A stretch of 64,000 bases of DNA from contig OZ245336.1 of the NCBI GenBank assembly GCA_965226095.1, positions 1,116,001-1,180,000 of the forward strand, given 5' to 3'. Below the pieces are notes generated by a model. It had not been told where the DNA came from, searched no databases, and saw only the letters and a list, made by a program, of their open reading frames with translations. This document shows, piece after piece, positions 1 through 8,238 of this stretch (positions within the stretch are counted from its first letter, which is position 1; each line of letters opens with the position of its first letter). The stretch is from JANQSP01 sp965226095. Its GTDB lineage: Bacteria > Bdellovibrionota > Bdellovibrionia > Bdellovibrionales > UBA1609. A program made the translations under genes and the position numbers.

Positions 1-29
1 TTTTACGATATACAAAAAAAGACCAATGT

Positions 30-695
30 TCAAGGAATCTTAATCAATTCCTGGTATTTTTCATATACTTTTTTTACCATTTTCTCTATATGAACCTGTC
101 CGGCGTCAATAATTAAAGCGCCTTCCGGCTCCCTTAAAGGACTTTCTTCACGATTAATGTCCTGTTGATCTCTCTTTTCTTGTGAATGGATGACTTCATT
201 TAATGAAATGCCCTCCTCTCTCTGATGAGCTCGTCGCTGAGCTCTAATCTTTGGATTGGCAGTCAAATACACTTTCAATATAGCTGATGTAAAAACCACT
301 GTACCACAATCTCTTCCCTCTGCAATGAGGCCATTTACACTTTCTTCATAACAGTGTCTCTGGAAAGGCCTTAGAAACTGTCTGACCTTTGGAAAACGAG
401 CTAATCGAGACGCACATTCATCTACTTCATTTGTATAAATGTCTGTTGTCATATCCTTGTCCTCATAAATAAATCTGGTTTGCTCTTCATCTAGATACAC
501 CGACCAGGTAAGAGTTTTAATTAAGTGAACGATTTGCTCTTCAGAAACTGCCTTCTTTAAAAGTGATAAGTAGGCTATACCTCTATAAAAAACACCGGTG
601 GATAACCACTGCCAATCCAATTTATGGGCTAAATGACGACTGAGAGAGGTTTTTCCAGAAGCTGCAGGACCATCAATTGTAATGAGATTTTTCAT
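30..695 (-). CDS. cmk: Cytidylate kinase
   Basis: Cytidylate kinase phosphorylates CMP and dCMP to the diphosphates in the cytoplasm, feeding nucleotide synthesis. The 221-residue length is usual for the family. The N-terminus carries the P-loop IDGPAASGKTSLSRHLA, and residues around 124-132 hold the LIAEGRDCGTVVF stretch that matches the family's GRDxGTVVF signature. The start ATG at 695 overlaps the stop of the upstream threonine dehydratase gene in an ATGA, so the two are probably translationally coupled. It is the last gene of the leftward gap-pgk-tpiA-ilvA-cmk run. In many bacteria cmk instead sits next to rpsA or aroA; here it ends a glycolytic cluster. Function is confident from the motifs. 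Confidence 0.93.
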   Translation of the reverse strand: MKNLITIDGPAASGKTSLSRHLAHKLDWQWLSTGVFYRGIAYLSLLKKAVSEEQIVHLIKTLTWSVYLDEEQTRFIYEDKDMTTDIYTNEVDECASRLARFPKVRQFLRPFQRHCYEESVNGLIAEGRDCGTVVFTSAILKVYLTANPKIRAQRRAHQREEGISLNEVIHSQEKRDQQDINREESPLREPEGALIIDAGQVHIEKMVKKVYEKYQELIKIP

Positions 696-1924
696 CTCAT
701 TCCCTGAATAGTATGAACTTGTTTTTTTAATTTTAAATAAATCTCTTCTAAATGTTTTTGACCACGAGTTTCAATCACAATATCAATACGAGTATATCCC
801 TGTGAAAGTTCCGGGGAATTTCTGTTATGATGAACAACCAAGATATTGGATTTCATTTGAAATAATATAGAAGTAATTTTATTTAAAGCACCCGGTTCAT
901 CTTTTACTATGACAGAAAGACGTGATAGACGCCCTTTTGCTTTTAATCCAGTTTCAATGATTTTAGATAAAATATTAAGATCGACATTTCCACCAGATAA
1001 AACTACAGCACATTTTTGACCCAAGTTCCATGTTTTATGTTGTTTTAACAAAGCCGCTACCGCTGTCGCACCGGAACCCTCCACTAAAGTCTTTCCTCTC
1101 TCCAACAGTAAAACCATTGCTGAGGCAATTTCATTTTCCTCTACACTAATAATATCATCCACATATTTGGAAATGTATTCTTCAAACATCTTACGACTGC
1201 CCTTTTTTATAGTGATTCCGTCTGCCAAACCTGGTCCTTTAAAATGTTTATCCGGATCATAAGGTTTTTGATGAAAAAAGTATTCCATAGCTGGCGCCAA
1301 GGCAGACACCACGGCATAAACCCGACAAGAAGGTTTAATCTGTTTAATAACAGAAGCTATTCCACTCACCAGACCTCCACCACCTAAAGGAACAATGACA
1401 GAATCCACATCAGCTAATTGCTCCATAATTTCTAAACCAATACTACCCTGTCCGGTAATAATTAAAGGATCCTCATAGGCGTGAATAAATATACGTCCTG
1501 TTTCCTGACACAATTGAAGCGCCTTGGAATAACTCTCGTCATACATTCGACCTTCCATAATGATATCAGCTCCATAGTTTCGAACAGCCTCTTCCTTCAC
1601 AAGTGGCGTACTCTCAGGAAGGACAATGAGAGCAGAACCTTTTATACACTTTGCGGCATAAGCGACTCCCTGAGCATGGTTACCGGCAGAGCAGGAAATA
1701 AATCCTCTTTTTCTCTCATTTTCACTGATATTTAAAATTTTATTCAAAGCTCCTCTGGTTTTGAAGCTTCCGGTGATTTGTTCATTTTCCATTTTTAAAT
1801 ACACATTAACACCAGAGAGAGCACTTAAAGTTCGAGAATAATTTAAAGGTGTTTTAAAAATCCACGGACTTATCTTTTTTTGTGCCTCTTTAAAATCCTC
1901 TATTGAAATATTGTGTTTTTTCAT
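692..1924 (-). CDS. ilvA: Threonine ammonia-lyase (threonine dehydratase) with ACT domain
   Basis: This PLP enzyme deaminates threonine to 2-oxobutanoate, the first step towards isoleucine. The PLP lysine lies in GSFKTRGALNKIL near the N-terminus, the phosphate-binding glycine loop is PLGGGGLVSG, and SGGNVD lies near the end of the catalytic domain. The last 80 residues form a single ACT-like regulatory domain (LSVIVKDEPGALNKI). The short type with one ACT domain can be biosynthetic or catabolic, so the symbol is tentative. An open frame extends 18 codons further to a GTG at 1978, but AAAGGA sits just upstream of the ATG at 1924, which I chose (410 residues). The stop overlaps cmk by four bases. 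tpiA lies upstream, so expression is probably coupled to glycolytic genes. Confidence 0.9.
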   Translation of the reverse strand: MKKHNISIEDFKEAQKKISPWIFKTPLNYSRTLSALSGVNVYLKMENEQITGSFKTRGALNKILNISENERKRGFISCSAGNHAQGVAYAAKCIKGSALIVLPESTPLVKEEAVRNYGADIIMEGRMYDESYSKALQLCQETGRIFIHAYEDPLIITGQGSIGLEIMEQLADVDSVIVPLGGGGLVSGIASVIKQIKPSCRVYAVVSALAPAMEYFFHQKPYDPDKHFKGPGLADGITIKKGSRKMFEEYISKYVDDIISVEENEIASAMVLLLERGKTLVEGSGATAVAALLKQHKTWNLGQKCAVVLSGGNVDLNILSKIIETGLKAKGRLSRLSVIVKDEPGALNKITSILFQMKSNILVVHHNRNSPELSQGYTRIDIVIETRGQKHLEEIYLKLKKQVHTIQGMR

Positions 1925-1996
1925 ATGTTCCTTTTTTTTATCTCTGACGAAATAGATATTATTATATACATCAGCCACTGTAAAATTTTAAAGTGA

Positions 1997-2743
1997 TCAA
2001 TTCCCTGTAGCCTCAAAAATATTAACAAATTCTTCCGGATCCAGTGAAGCGCCACCTACCAAAAAACCATGAACTTCAGGAAAATGGGAGAGTTCAGAAG
2101 CATTCTCTTTACTCACACTGCCTCCATAAAAAACAAGGGCATCTTTTCCAGCTTGTTGACAGGTGTTGTGAATAAACTGATGCATCTCCTGGACTTGCTT
2201 AACATCAGCAGATTGCCCTGAGCCAATGGCCCATATCGGTTCATAAGCAATCTGAACAGGTTCTTGTTTTTGGCTCTTTAAAACCACTTCCAATTGTTTC
2301 TTCACCGCTATCAAATGCTCGCCCTGTTTTCGTTGTACCTGATTTTCACCCACACAAAGAGTGGGTATAAGAGAATTTCTAGATAATGCTTCCAATTTTT
2401 TTTGAATAATTAAATGATCTTCATTAAAATATTTTCTTCTTTCACTATGTCCCACCAGGCAATCTGTTGCTCCCATTTCCCGTAAAATCAAAGGAGAGTT
2501 TTCCCCCGTAAAAGAGCCTTTGTCCTTAAAGTAGCAATTCTGAGCACCCCAGCGAAAATTGCTGGTAGATAATATTTTGCTAGCTGTAGATAACACAAAA
2601 GCCGGCATAAAAAATATAAAATACTCTTGTTGCTCCTTTGGTATCAATTTCTTAATTGTTTGTAAATAATCTTCAGTCTCTTTAGGATTTTTATTCATTT
2701 TCCAATTGGCACATATTAAAAAAGAACTTTTTTTCATACTCAT
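1997..2743 (-). CDS. tpiA: Triosephosphate isomerase
   Basis: TpiA interconverts dihydroxyacetone phosphate and glyceraldehyde 3-phosphate. At 248 residues it has the normal length. The substrate lysine is in CANWKMN, the electrophilic histidine in VGHSERR, the catalytic glutamate in AYEPIWAIGSG, and the phosphate-binding YGGSV and LVGGASL segments follow. The first ATG overlaps the end of pgk (ATGA); a second ATG two codons later has the better-spaced AGGA and could be the true start. It is the third gene of the gap-pgk-tpiA operon, in pathway order. Nothing suggests damage. Confidence 0.95.
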   Translation of the reverse strand: MSMKKSSFLICANWKMNKNPKETEDYLQTIKKLIPKEQQEYFIFFMPAFVLSTASKILSTSNFRWGAQNCYFKDKGSFTGENSPLILREMGATDCLVGHSERRKYFNEDHLIIQKKLEALSRNSLIPTLCVGENQVQRKQGEHLIAVKKQLEVVLKSQKQEPVQIAYEPIWAIGSGQSADVKQVQEMHQFIHNTCQQAGKDALVFYGGSVSKENASELSHFPEVHGFLVGGASLDPEEFVNIFEATGN

Positions 2744-3948
2744 TTCCTGGTCATCAAACTTTGTATCCCTGGCAAGCTACCTTGTTCAAGATATTTTAAA
2801 GCCGCCCCTCCTCCTGTAGAAATATAGTCAAATTGCTCAGACAGTCCAGATTTTAAAACTGCTGAGATGGAATCACCACCTCCGACAACTCGAAAAGCAT
2901 TTTGACAACCAGCTACTGCGGAACAGAGTTCCATTGTTCCTCTGTCAAAGGGTTCTTGTTCAAATCGACCAAATGGGCCGTTCCAAAAAATAGTTTTAGC
3001 ACCTTGTAAAGCTTTTGAAAATAATTCTATTGTTTTTGGACCAATATCTACAGGTTGACCGGTAACTGGTAATTCCGGTCCTTCAGTAATATATAACTTT
3101 TCTGTTTCATTCGGTGATACTCCATAAGGAAGCACAACATGATCCACCGGTAAAAGAATTTTTTTACCTCTAGCCTCCAATCGATTCATAAATTCCTCCA
3201 CAATATTCATACTATCTTTTTGAATGAATGCCTCGCCCGTAAAAATACCTTTCGATTTTAAAAAAGTATAAGCCATAACACCGCCAATAAGCACTATGTC
3301 CAAACGATCAACCAAAGCGTTAATAGCCGGCATTTTATCACTTACTTTCACCCCACCCACCATTAAAACAAAAGGTGCAGTCGATTTGTCTCGAATATAA
3401 TTTAATGTTTCTCGCTCTTTTTTTAAAGAAAAACCCTGTCCCCTTCTTTTTACCTTCATGGGAAGAGTATAAATACTGGCATGTTTTCTGTGAGACACAC
3501 TAAAAGCATCATTGATATAAATATCCACATAAGAGGCCAAGTGCTTTGTCCAGTCGCTACCCGCTTTTTCCTCTTCTGGCTGAAAACGTAAATTCTCCAA
3601 TAAAATAATTTTTTTTGCATTTAAAGAAGTCAATAAAACCTGTGGAATTTTTTCCTCAAGATTATCAATAAATAATACTTCACAGTTTAATTTCTCCCCC
3701 AAATAATAACCAAAAGGCTCAAGACTAAAATCTTTTTTATTCCCCTGTAAAGGACGTCCTCGATGAGAACCAATAATAACATGAGCTTTATTTTGAAGAG
3801 CATATTGAATAGTAGGTAGACAAGCCTGCAGACGAAGATGATCTTCCACCTGATTATCCTTAACAGGAACATTAAAATCAGTCCTAATGAAAACTCTTTG
3901 ATCTCTTAAATCAAAATCTTCAATAGAGGATAAAAAACTTTCAGGCAT
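2740..3948 (-). CDS. pgk: Phosphoglycerate kinase
   Basis: Pgk transfers phosphate from 1,3-bisphosphoglycerate to ADP in lower glycolysis. Its 402 residues match the family. Substrate-site signatures include RTDFNVPVKDN near residue 21, GSHRGRP near 60 and LLENLRFQPEEE near 115; the nucleotide-domain motifs are MVGGVKVSDKM, FWNGPFGRFE and the C-terminal VGGGDSISA and STGGGAALKYL. It starts six bases after gap and overlaps tpiA by four bases, so the three form one transcription unit. The assignment is secure. Confidence 0.96.
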   Translation of the reverse strand: MPESFLSSIEDFDLRDQRVFIRTDFNVPVKDNQVEDHLRLQACLPTIQYALQNKAHVIIGSHRGRPLQGNKKDFSLEPFGYYLGEKLNCEVLFIDNLEEKIPQVLLTSLNAKKIILLENLRFQPEEEKAGSDWTKHLASYVDIYINDAFSVSHRKHASIYTLPMKVKRRGQGFSLKKERETLNYIRDKSTAPFVLMVGGVKVSDKMPAINALVDRLDIVLIGGVMAYTFLKSKGIFTGEAFIQKDSMNIVEEFMNRLEARGKKILLPVDHVVLPYGVSPNETEKLYITEGPELPVTGQPVDIGPKTIELFSKALQGAKTIFWNGPFGRFEQEPFDRGTMELCSAVAGCQNAFRVVGGGDSISAVLKSGLSEQFDYISTGGGAALKYLEQGSLPGIQSLMTRK

Positions 3949-3954
3949 TTTATA

Positions 3955-4956
3955 TTACTTACTTTGTATATATTGAATAAAATCCAACATTCTTTGTGAA
4001 AAACCTGTCTCATTATCATACCAGGCCAATACTTTAATCAACCCTCCTTCTAAAACCATTGTGGAAGGAAGGTCTATAATACAACTATAAGGGCTTCCAT
4101 TAAAATCCACACTCACTAAATCCTGTTTTTCACAATATAAAATGTTTTTTAGAGGCTCTTTTTCAGATGCAGATAAAAGAGCTTGATTGACTTCTTCTAC
4201 ATTGGCCTTAATACGAGGTTGAAATACCATATCCACAAGGCTCACATTAGCTGTAGGTACTCGAACAGCAAGACCATTTATTTTTCCCCTCATTTCTGGA
4301 AACACACGGCAAAGCGCCCCTACCGCCCCTGTACTGGTAGGAACCATAGACAAAGCCGCCGCCCTGGCTCGACGTAGATCCTTTTTATGACTAGAGTCCA
4401 ATAGTTTCTGATCCATAGTATAGGAGTGTATTGTTGTAAACATCATTTCCTGAATTTTAAAGCGATCATTTAATACCTGCACCATAGGAGCCAGACAATT
4501 GGTTGTACAAGAACCATTACTGATAATTTTATGATCCTCTGGTTCATAAGTGGATTCATTAAGACCGTATATTAAAGTAAAATCATCATTGGGAACAGGT
4601 GCTGCTACAAAAACTCTCTCAGCTCCACTCTTTAAATGAGCCTCTAAATCTTCTCTTTTTTTAAAAACACCGGAACATTCCAATACTAAATCCACTCCCC
4701 ACTCCTTCCAAGGAATTTTTGAAGGGTGAGTATAGGCACTATAATGAATCCTTTTTTCATCAATTTGAATACAAGATTCTTTGGGATGAGCCTGAATATC
4801 TTTTGAAAAAATACCATGGACACTGTCATACTTTAAAAGATGTGTCGCCATCTCTATAGGCGAGGGGCTGTTTATAGCCACAATATTAGCTGTACCCCAA
4901 CCCTTACGAAATAATATACGACCAATTCGGCCAAAACCATTTATACCTATTTTCAA
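3955..4956 (-). CDS. gap: Glyceraldehyde-3-phosphate dehydrogenase
   Basis: GAPDH oxidises glyceraldehyde 3-phosphate with NAD(P) and phosphate. The 333-residue protein begins with the Rossmann motif IGINGFGRIGR; the catalytic cysteine is in SNGSCTTNC and the partner histidine in TTIHSYT. The start codon is TTG at 4956, supported by GGAG about 11 bases upstream. Two specificity positions look unusual: the loop after beta-strand 2 reads VAINSPSP where NAD-specific enzymes have an Asp after the Asn, and the S-loop reads LDSSHKKDLRRAR instead of the common LPHKDLRR form. Both changes resemble NADP-accepting enzymes, as in the chloroplast and GapB types, so the cofactor is uncertain. It leads the pgk-tpiA operon. 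Confidence 0.94.
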   Translation of the reverse strand: MKIGINGFGRIGRILFRKGWGTANIVAINSPSPIEMATHLLKYDSVHGIFSKDIQAHPKESCIQIDEKRIHYSAYTHPSKIPWKEWGVDLVLECSGVFKKREDLEAHLKSGAERVFVAAPVPNDDFTLIYGLNESTYEPEDHKIISNGSCTTNCLAPMVQVLNDRFKIQEMMFTTIHSYTMDQKLLDSSHKKDLRRARAAALSMVPTSTGAVGALCRVFPEMRGKINGLAVRVPTANVSLVDMVFQPRIKANVEEVNQALLSASEKEPLKNILYCEKQDLVSVDFNGSPYSCIIDLPSTMVLEGGLIKVLAWYDNETGFSQRMLDFIQYIQSK

Positions 4957-5153
4957 TTGTTTCTATCTCCTTACCTTCATTTTCTTTTATCCTGTAAATC
5001 TATTGATTTGCAAGTGTATTCAACAAAACAATATATTTAACAAATAAAATAACTAAACTTTAAGTTTTTTCTCTTAAAAAAACAAAATATAAAATACATA
5101 TCCTAAAGCTTTGTCTAAAAAATCAATTAAAGTTACATCATTATCTTCTAAAG

Positions 5154-5180
5154 TAAATAAATTTAAGACATAACGAAAAA
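5154..5180 (+). promoter_or_regulatory. Conserved upstream element, copy 1 (Sel1 gene pair)
   Basis: This 27-base AT-rich segment matches 23 of 27 positions with 6265-6291, and each copy ends exactly 20 bases before the ATG of a Sel1-repeat gene. Both begin TAAATAAATTT, share ACATA in the middle and end GAAAAA. Conserved position relative to two duplicated genes suggests a promoter or regulator site. It could also simply be sequence retained from the duplication. Confidence 0.45.
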
Positions 5181-5200
5181 TTTAATGTATACAATAAGTT

Positions 5201-6214
5201 ATGAAAGTATACCGTCTGCTTATTTTTTGTATATACCAAACTATTCTGAGTTTACTCTTAAGTATACACTTTTCTGCAGTTTCTGTAGAGCCAACAGAAA
5301 CAATCTCAAATAAACATTCAATAATATCAGGAATTAAAGGTTTAAATAGAGCTAAAAAATCAGACACTTCTGTTTCCCAAACAGAAGAACAAGTTTTAAA
5401 AAAAAATAAAAGTTCTACAAGTCTACAGGTAACTATTCAGCTTGCAGAAATGGGTCATGTACAGTCAATGTATGAATTGGGACGACAATATCGATACAAT
5501 ACCACCCTTAGAAATGATACAGAAGCTTTTAAGTGGTTTCAAAAAGCATCTTCCGCTGGACATTATATATCTACGCATGAATTGGGACAAATGTATCGAT
5601 ATGGCCATGGAACTGAAAGAAACTACAAAGAAGCTTTTAGATTGTTTAAACTTGCCACAGAAAAAGGAAATATTATTTCTTCTATGTATGCAATTGGAAA
5701 AATGTATCTCTATGGTTATGGAATTAAAAAAAATTATAAAAAAGCTCTTAAATGGTTCCAAAAAGCTGTAGATAGTGGCAACTTTTTAGCTTTATACCCA
5801 ATAGGAATCATGCACTTAAATGGTATAGGAATGAAACAAGATAAAAAAAAAGCATTACAATTTTTTGAAAGAGCCGCCCATAAAGGTCACTATGCAGCGA
5901 TGTATGAATTGGGAAAAATGTATCTTCATGGAAAAGTAATACCTCGCAACTATGAAGAAGCTTTTAAGTGGCTTTCAACAGCCGCAGAAAAAGGAAACCA
6001 CTATGGTGCCATGTATGAATCAGCAAAAATGCTTCTAAATGAAAAAAAAGGGGTACCTCAAGATAAAAATAAAGCTTTGAAATTGCTTAATAAAGCTATT
6101 ATAGGAGGGCATCATGAATCTCAAACTTTTCTATCTAAAATACAGGCAGAACAATCACAACATAGTCAACAGTCCATGAAATCAAAGCACAACTGCCTTA
6201 AAGTATTTCAATAA
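5201..6214 (+). CDS. Sel1-repeat secreted protein, copy 1
   Basis: A 337-residue protein with an N-terminal hydrophobic signal peptide (about residues 1-28, ending near HFSAVSVEP) followed from about residue 85 by six or seven Sel1-like repeats of about 36 residues. The recurring core is AMYELGKMYLHGKVIPRNY, then EEAFKWLSTAAEKGN. Sel1 repeats are alpha-helical TPR relatives used for protein-protein contacts, and in host-associated bacteria several are secreted interaction factors. The protein should be periplasmic or exported. It is followed by a larger paralogue at 6312 with a closely similar signal peptide (shared YQTIL, HFS), so the pair arose by tandem duplication. No clear ribosome binding site precedes either ATG. 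Target and role are unknown. Confidence 0.85.
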   Translation: MKVYRLLIFCIYQTILSLLLSIHFSAVSVEPTETISNKHSIISGIKGLNRAKKSDTSVSQTEEQVLKKNKSSTSLQVTIQLAEMGHVQSMYELGRQYRYNTTLRNDTEAFKWFQKASSAGHYISTHELGQMYRYGHGTERNYKEAFRLFKLATEKGNIISSMYAIGKMYLYGYGIKKNYKKALKWFQKAVDSGNFLALYPIGIMHLNGIGMKQDKKKALQFFERAAHKGHYAAMYELGKMYLHGKVIPRNYEEAFKWLSTAAEKGNHYGAMYESAKMLLNEKKGVPQDKNKALKLLNKAIIGGHHESQTFLSKIQAEQSQHSQQSMKSKHNCLKVFQ

Positions 6215-6264
6215 ATTTATTTTTTTATCAATGTGTAAAAATTACATTGTCATTGCATTAAGTA

Positions 6265-6291
6265 TAAATAAATTTGATACATAGTGAAAAA
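6265..6291 (+). promoter_or_regulatory. Conserved upstream element, copy 2 (Sel1 gene pair)
   Basis: This is the second copy of the element at 5154-5180, again 20 bases before an ATG. The four differences are scattered, while the flanking spacer sequences have diverged more. That pattern fits either selection on a promoter or operator, or a fairly recent duplication. Confidence 0.45.
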
Positions 6292-6311
6292 CAATATATA
6301 AACACTCAGTA

Positions 6312-7568
6312 ATGAAGAAACACAACCTATTTACCCTATTAGGATATCAAACTATCCTCATTTTATTACTGAACTTGCACTTCTCAGTCATTGCTGTAGA
6401 ACAATTAGAATCTACAGACAGATACGTCCGACCGAATGTATCAAATTCAAAAGTTAAAAACTTTCTCAACAATTTCTATGAACATTTAAAAAAACCAAAA
6501 ACTATTCCTCTCTCAGAGAAACCTTATATTGAAAAAAGAAAAGTTCCTACAAATCCAAAAGAAATCATTCATCAACTAAAAGAAGAAATAAAAACCAATA
6601 ATATAGAAGCTATGTATGAATTAGGGTTACTATATCGAGCCATGAAAAATTATAAACAAGCTCTTAAATGGTTTCAAACAGCTAGTTCAGCTGGACATTA
6701 TTTGGCGATGTATGAACAGGGACAAATGTACCGATACGGCAAGGGCACTAAAGTAAATTACGAGAAATCAATTGAATTATTTAAAGATTCAGCTGAAAAT
6801 GGCAATATTGCCGCTTCTATGTACGCATTAGGAAAAATATACCAATATGGCAATGGAGTAAACCGAAACCTCCACCAAGCTTTTCATTGGTTTCAAAGAG
6901 CTGTAGATAATGGTAACTTTCTTGCTCTCTATTCATTAGGAAAAATGTATCGATATGGCAATGGAGTAAACCGAAACCTCCAAATAGCATTTAAACTTTT
7001 TAAAGTAGTCGCAAAAAAAAATCACTATCGAGCGATGTATGAATTAGGGAAAATGTATCGGTATGGAGATGGTATCCCTAAAAATTATGATATAGCTATT
7101 GAATGGCTTTCAATAGCTGCTACTAATCACAATCTTGGAGCGATGTATGAATTAGGAACAATGTATCGATATGGGGAAGGAACAACTCAAAATCTACAAG
7201 AAGCATTCAGATTGTTTAAAATCACCGCAGAAAAAGGTTATTATAAATCCATGTATGAATTGGGGAAAATGTATTTGTATGGAGATGGTGCCACTCAAAA
7301 CTACAATAAAGCCCTAAAGTGGTTCTTAAGAGCTGCAGAAGAAGGTAACTCCTCGGCTATGTATAAAATTGGAAAAATGTATCTATATGGAGATGGTATC
7401 GCTCAGGACTATAATAAGGCTGTAGAATGGTTAACAAAAAGTAGTGAAAAAGGAAATCGACATGCTAAAACTTTACTACCCGCAATACAAACAGATGAAA
7501 AGTGGCAAAACTTTCATAAAAAAAGTTGTTCTAAAAGTTTCCTAAATAAAATAACTCAAGCTTTTTAA
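6312..7568 (+). CDS. Sel1-repeat secreted protein, copy 2
   Basis: A 418-residue paralogue of the preceding protein. Residues 1-30 form a signal peptide (LGYQTILILLLNLHFSVIAV), residues 31-95 are a lysine-rich linker, and residues 96 to about 400 hold roughly eight Sel1-like repeats, most with the core MYELGKMYRYGDG. Repeats are regular and nearly unbroken, more uniform than in copy 1. A 30-base stretch at 6845-6874 is repeated exactly at 6953-6982, one 36-codon repeat unit (108 bases) away, showing recent internal duplication. The C-terminal tail is basic with a single Cys. It is likely exported to the periplasm or beyond; no catalytic domain is visible. The next gene, lipB, converges on it. 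Confidence 0.86.
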   Translation: MKKHNLFTLLGYQTILILLLNLHFSVIAVEQLESTDRYVRPNVSNSKVKNFLNNFYEHLKKPKTIPLSEKPYIEKRKVPTNPKEIIHQLKEEIKTNNIEAMYELGLLYRAMKNYKQALKWFQTASSAGHYLAMYEQGQMYRYGKGTKVNYEKSIELFKDSAENGNIAASMYALGKIYQYGNGVNRNLHQAFHWFQRAVDNGNFLALYSLGKMYRYGNGVNRNLQIAFKLFKVVAKKNHYRAMYELGKMYRYGDGIPKNYDIAIEWLSIAATNHNLGAMYELGTMYRYGEGTTQNLQEAFRLFKITAEKGYYKSMYELGKMYLYGDGATQNYNKALKWFLRAAEEGNSSAMYKIGKMYLYGDGIAQDYNKAVEWLTKSSEKGNRHAKTLLPAIQTDEKWQNFHKKSCSKSFLNKITQAF

Positions 7569-7591
7569 ATCGTAATATATCTTTAACTTTA

Positions 7592-8224
7592 TTAAGGTAG
7601 AGCTGTTTGAGCTGTTTCACACCAAGTAAAAAACAAATTCTCTAATCCAATATCAATACCTTGGTTTTGAAAACTATCATGGGAACGTTCCGCTTTACCA
7701 CAGCTTCTAATAAGTTTAAAAAACTCCAAATCATTACACACATTAATGGATAAACCGTGTTGATTAACCCCCCCTGAGATATGTATACCAAAAAACACAA
7801 TCTTCCCTTTATTTGTAAAAAGTCCTGCTGAATTTTCTTTTTTTTCAACAAGCAAGTTATACTTTTTAAAGGTTCTTATCGTAATATCTTCTAGAAGATG
7901 TAAAAAATCTCTAGGCTTGATTTTCCATTCTCTCAAATCCAATATCGGATAAATCACTAGTTGACCAGGTGAATGAATCGTAGCCTGACCACCTCTTTTA
8001 ATAGATACTATTTCTAATCCTCGACTTTGACATTCTTTTTGAGAAATTTGAAGATCATCTTGAATCGTACCTCGCAAACCTAGTGTAATAGTGGAAGGAC
8101 ACTCGAAGCCTAATAAAAAAGCTTTTCGACTTTTGTGAATCTGTGTCTTAAGTTTTTCTTGTAAAGACAAACTTTCCATATAAGGAATTTTAGATTTCCA
8201 GATTATTTGCATCTCTTTTGTCAT
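7592..8224 (-). CDS. lipB: Octanoyltransferase (lipoate biosynthesis)
   Basis: LipB moves octanoyl groups from acyl carrier protein to lipoyl domains, the first step of de novo lipoylation. The 210-residue protein shows the family order: a RGGQATIHSPGQLVIYPILDLR block around residues 77-98 (typically RGGxxTxHGPGQLV), the conserved lysine in GKIVFFGIHIS, GLSINVCND, and the acyl-thioester cysteine in LIRSCGKAE, where most enzymes have PCG. Replacement of that proline by serine is mild. lipA is not in the window. The gene is 14 bases downstream of an exported protein of unknown function and probably shares its transcript. Confidence 0.88.
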   Translation of the reverse strand: MTKEMQIIWKSKIPYMESLSLQEKLKTQIHKSRKAFLLGFECPSTITLGLRGTIQDDLQISQKECQSRGLEIVSIKRGGQATIHSPGQLVIYPILDLREWKIKPRDFLHLLEDITIRTFKKYNLLVEKKENSAGLFTNKGKIVFFGIHISGGVNQHGLSINVCNDLEFFKLIRSCGKAERSHDSFQNQGIDIGLENLFFTWCETAQTALP

Positions 8225-8238
8225 ATTATCCTCTATTG

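Noticed and set aside
1481..1735. 84-codon open frame on the plus strand inside threonine dehydratase
   Set aside because: It lies opposite the intact PLP enzyme and lacks homology-like features; it is a shadow frame.
5442..5771. Frames on both strands within the first Sel1 gene
   Set aside because: They follow the repeat periodicity of the real Sel1 frame and have no signal peptide or start context.
6600..7450. Regularly spaced repeats, considered as a CRISPR array
   Set aside because: The repeat period is 108 bases with coding identity; it is the Sel1 protein repeat.
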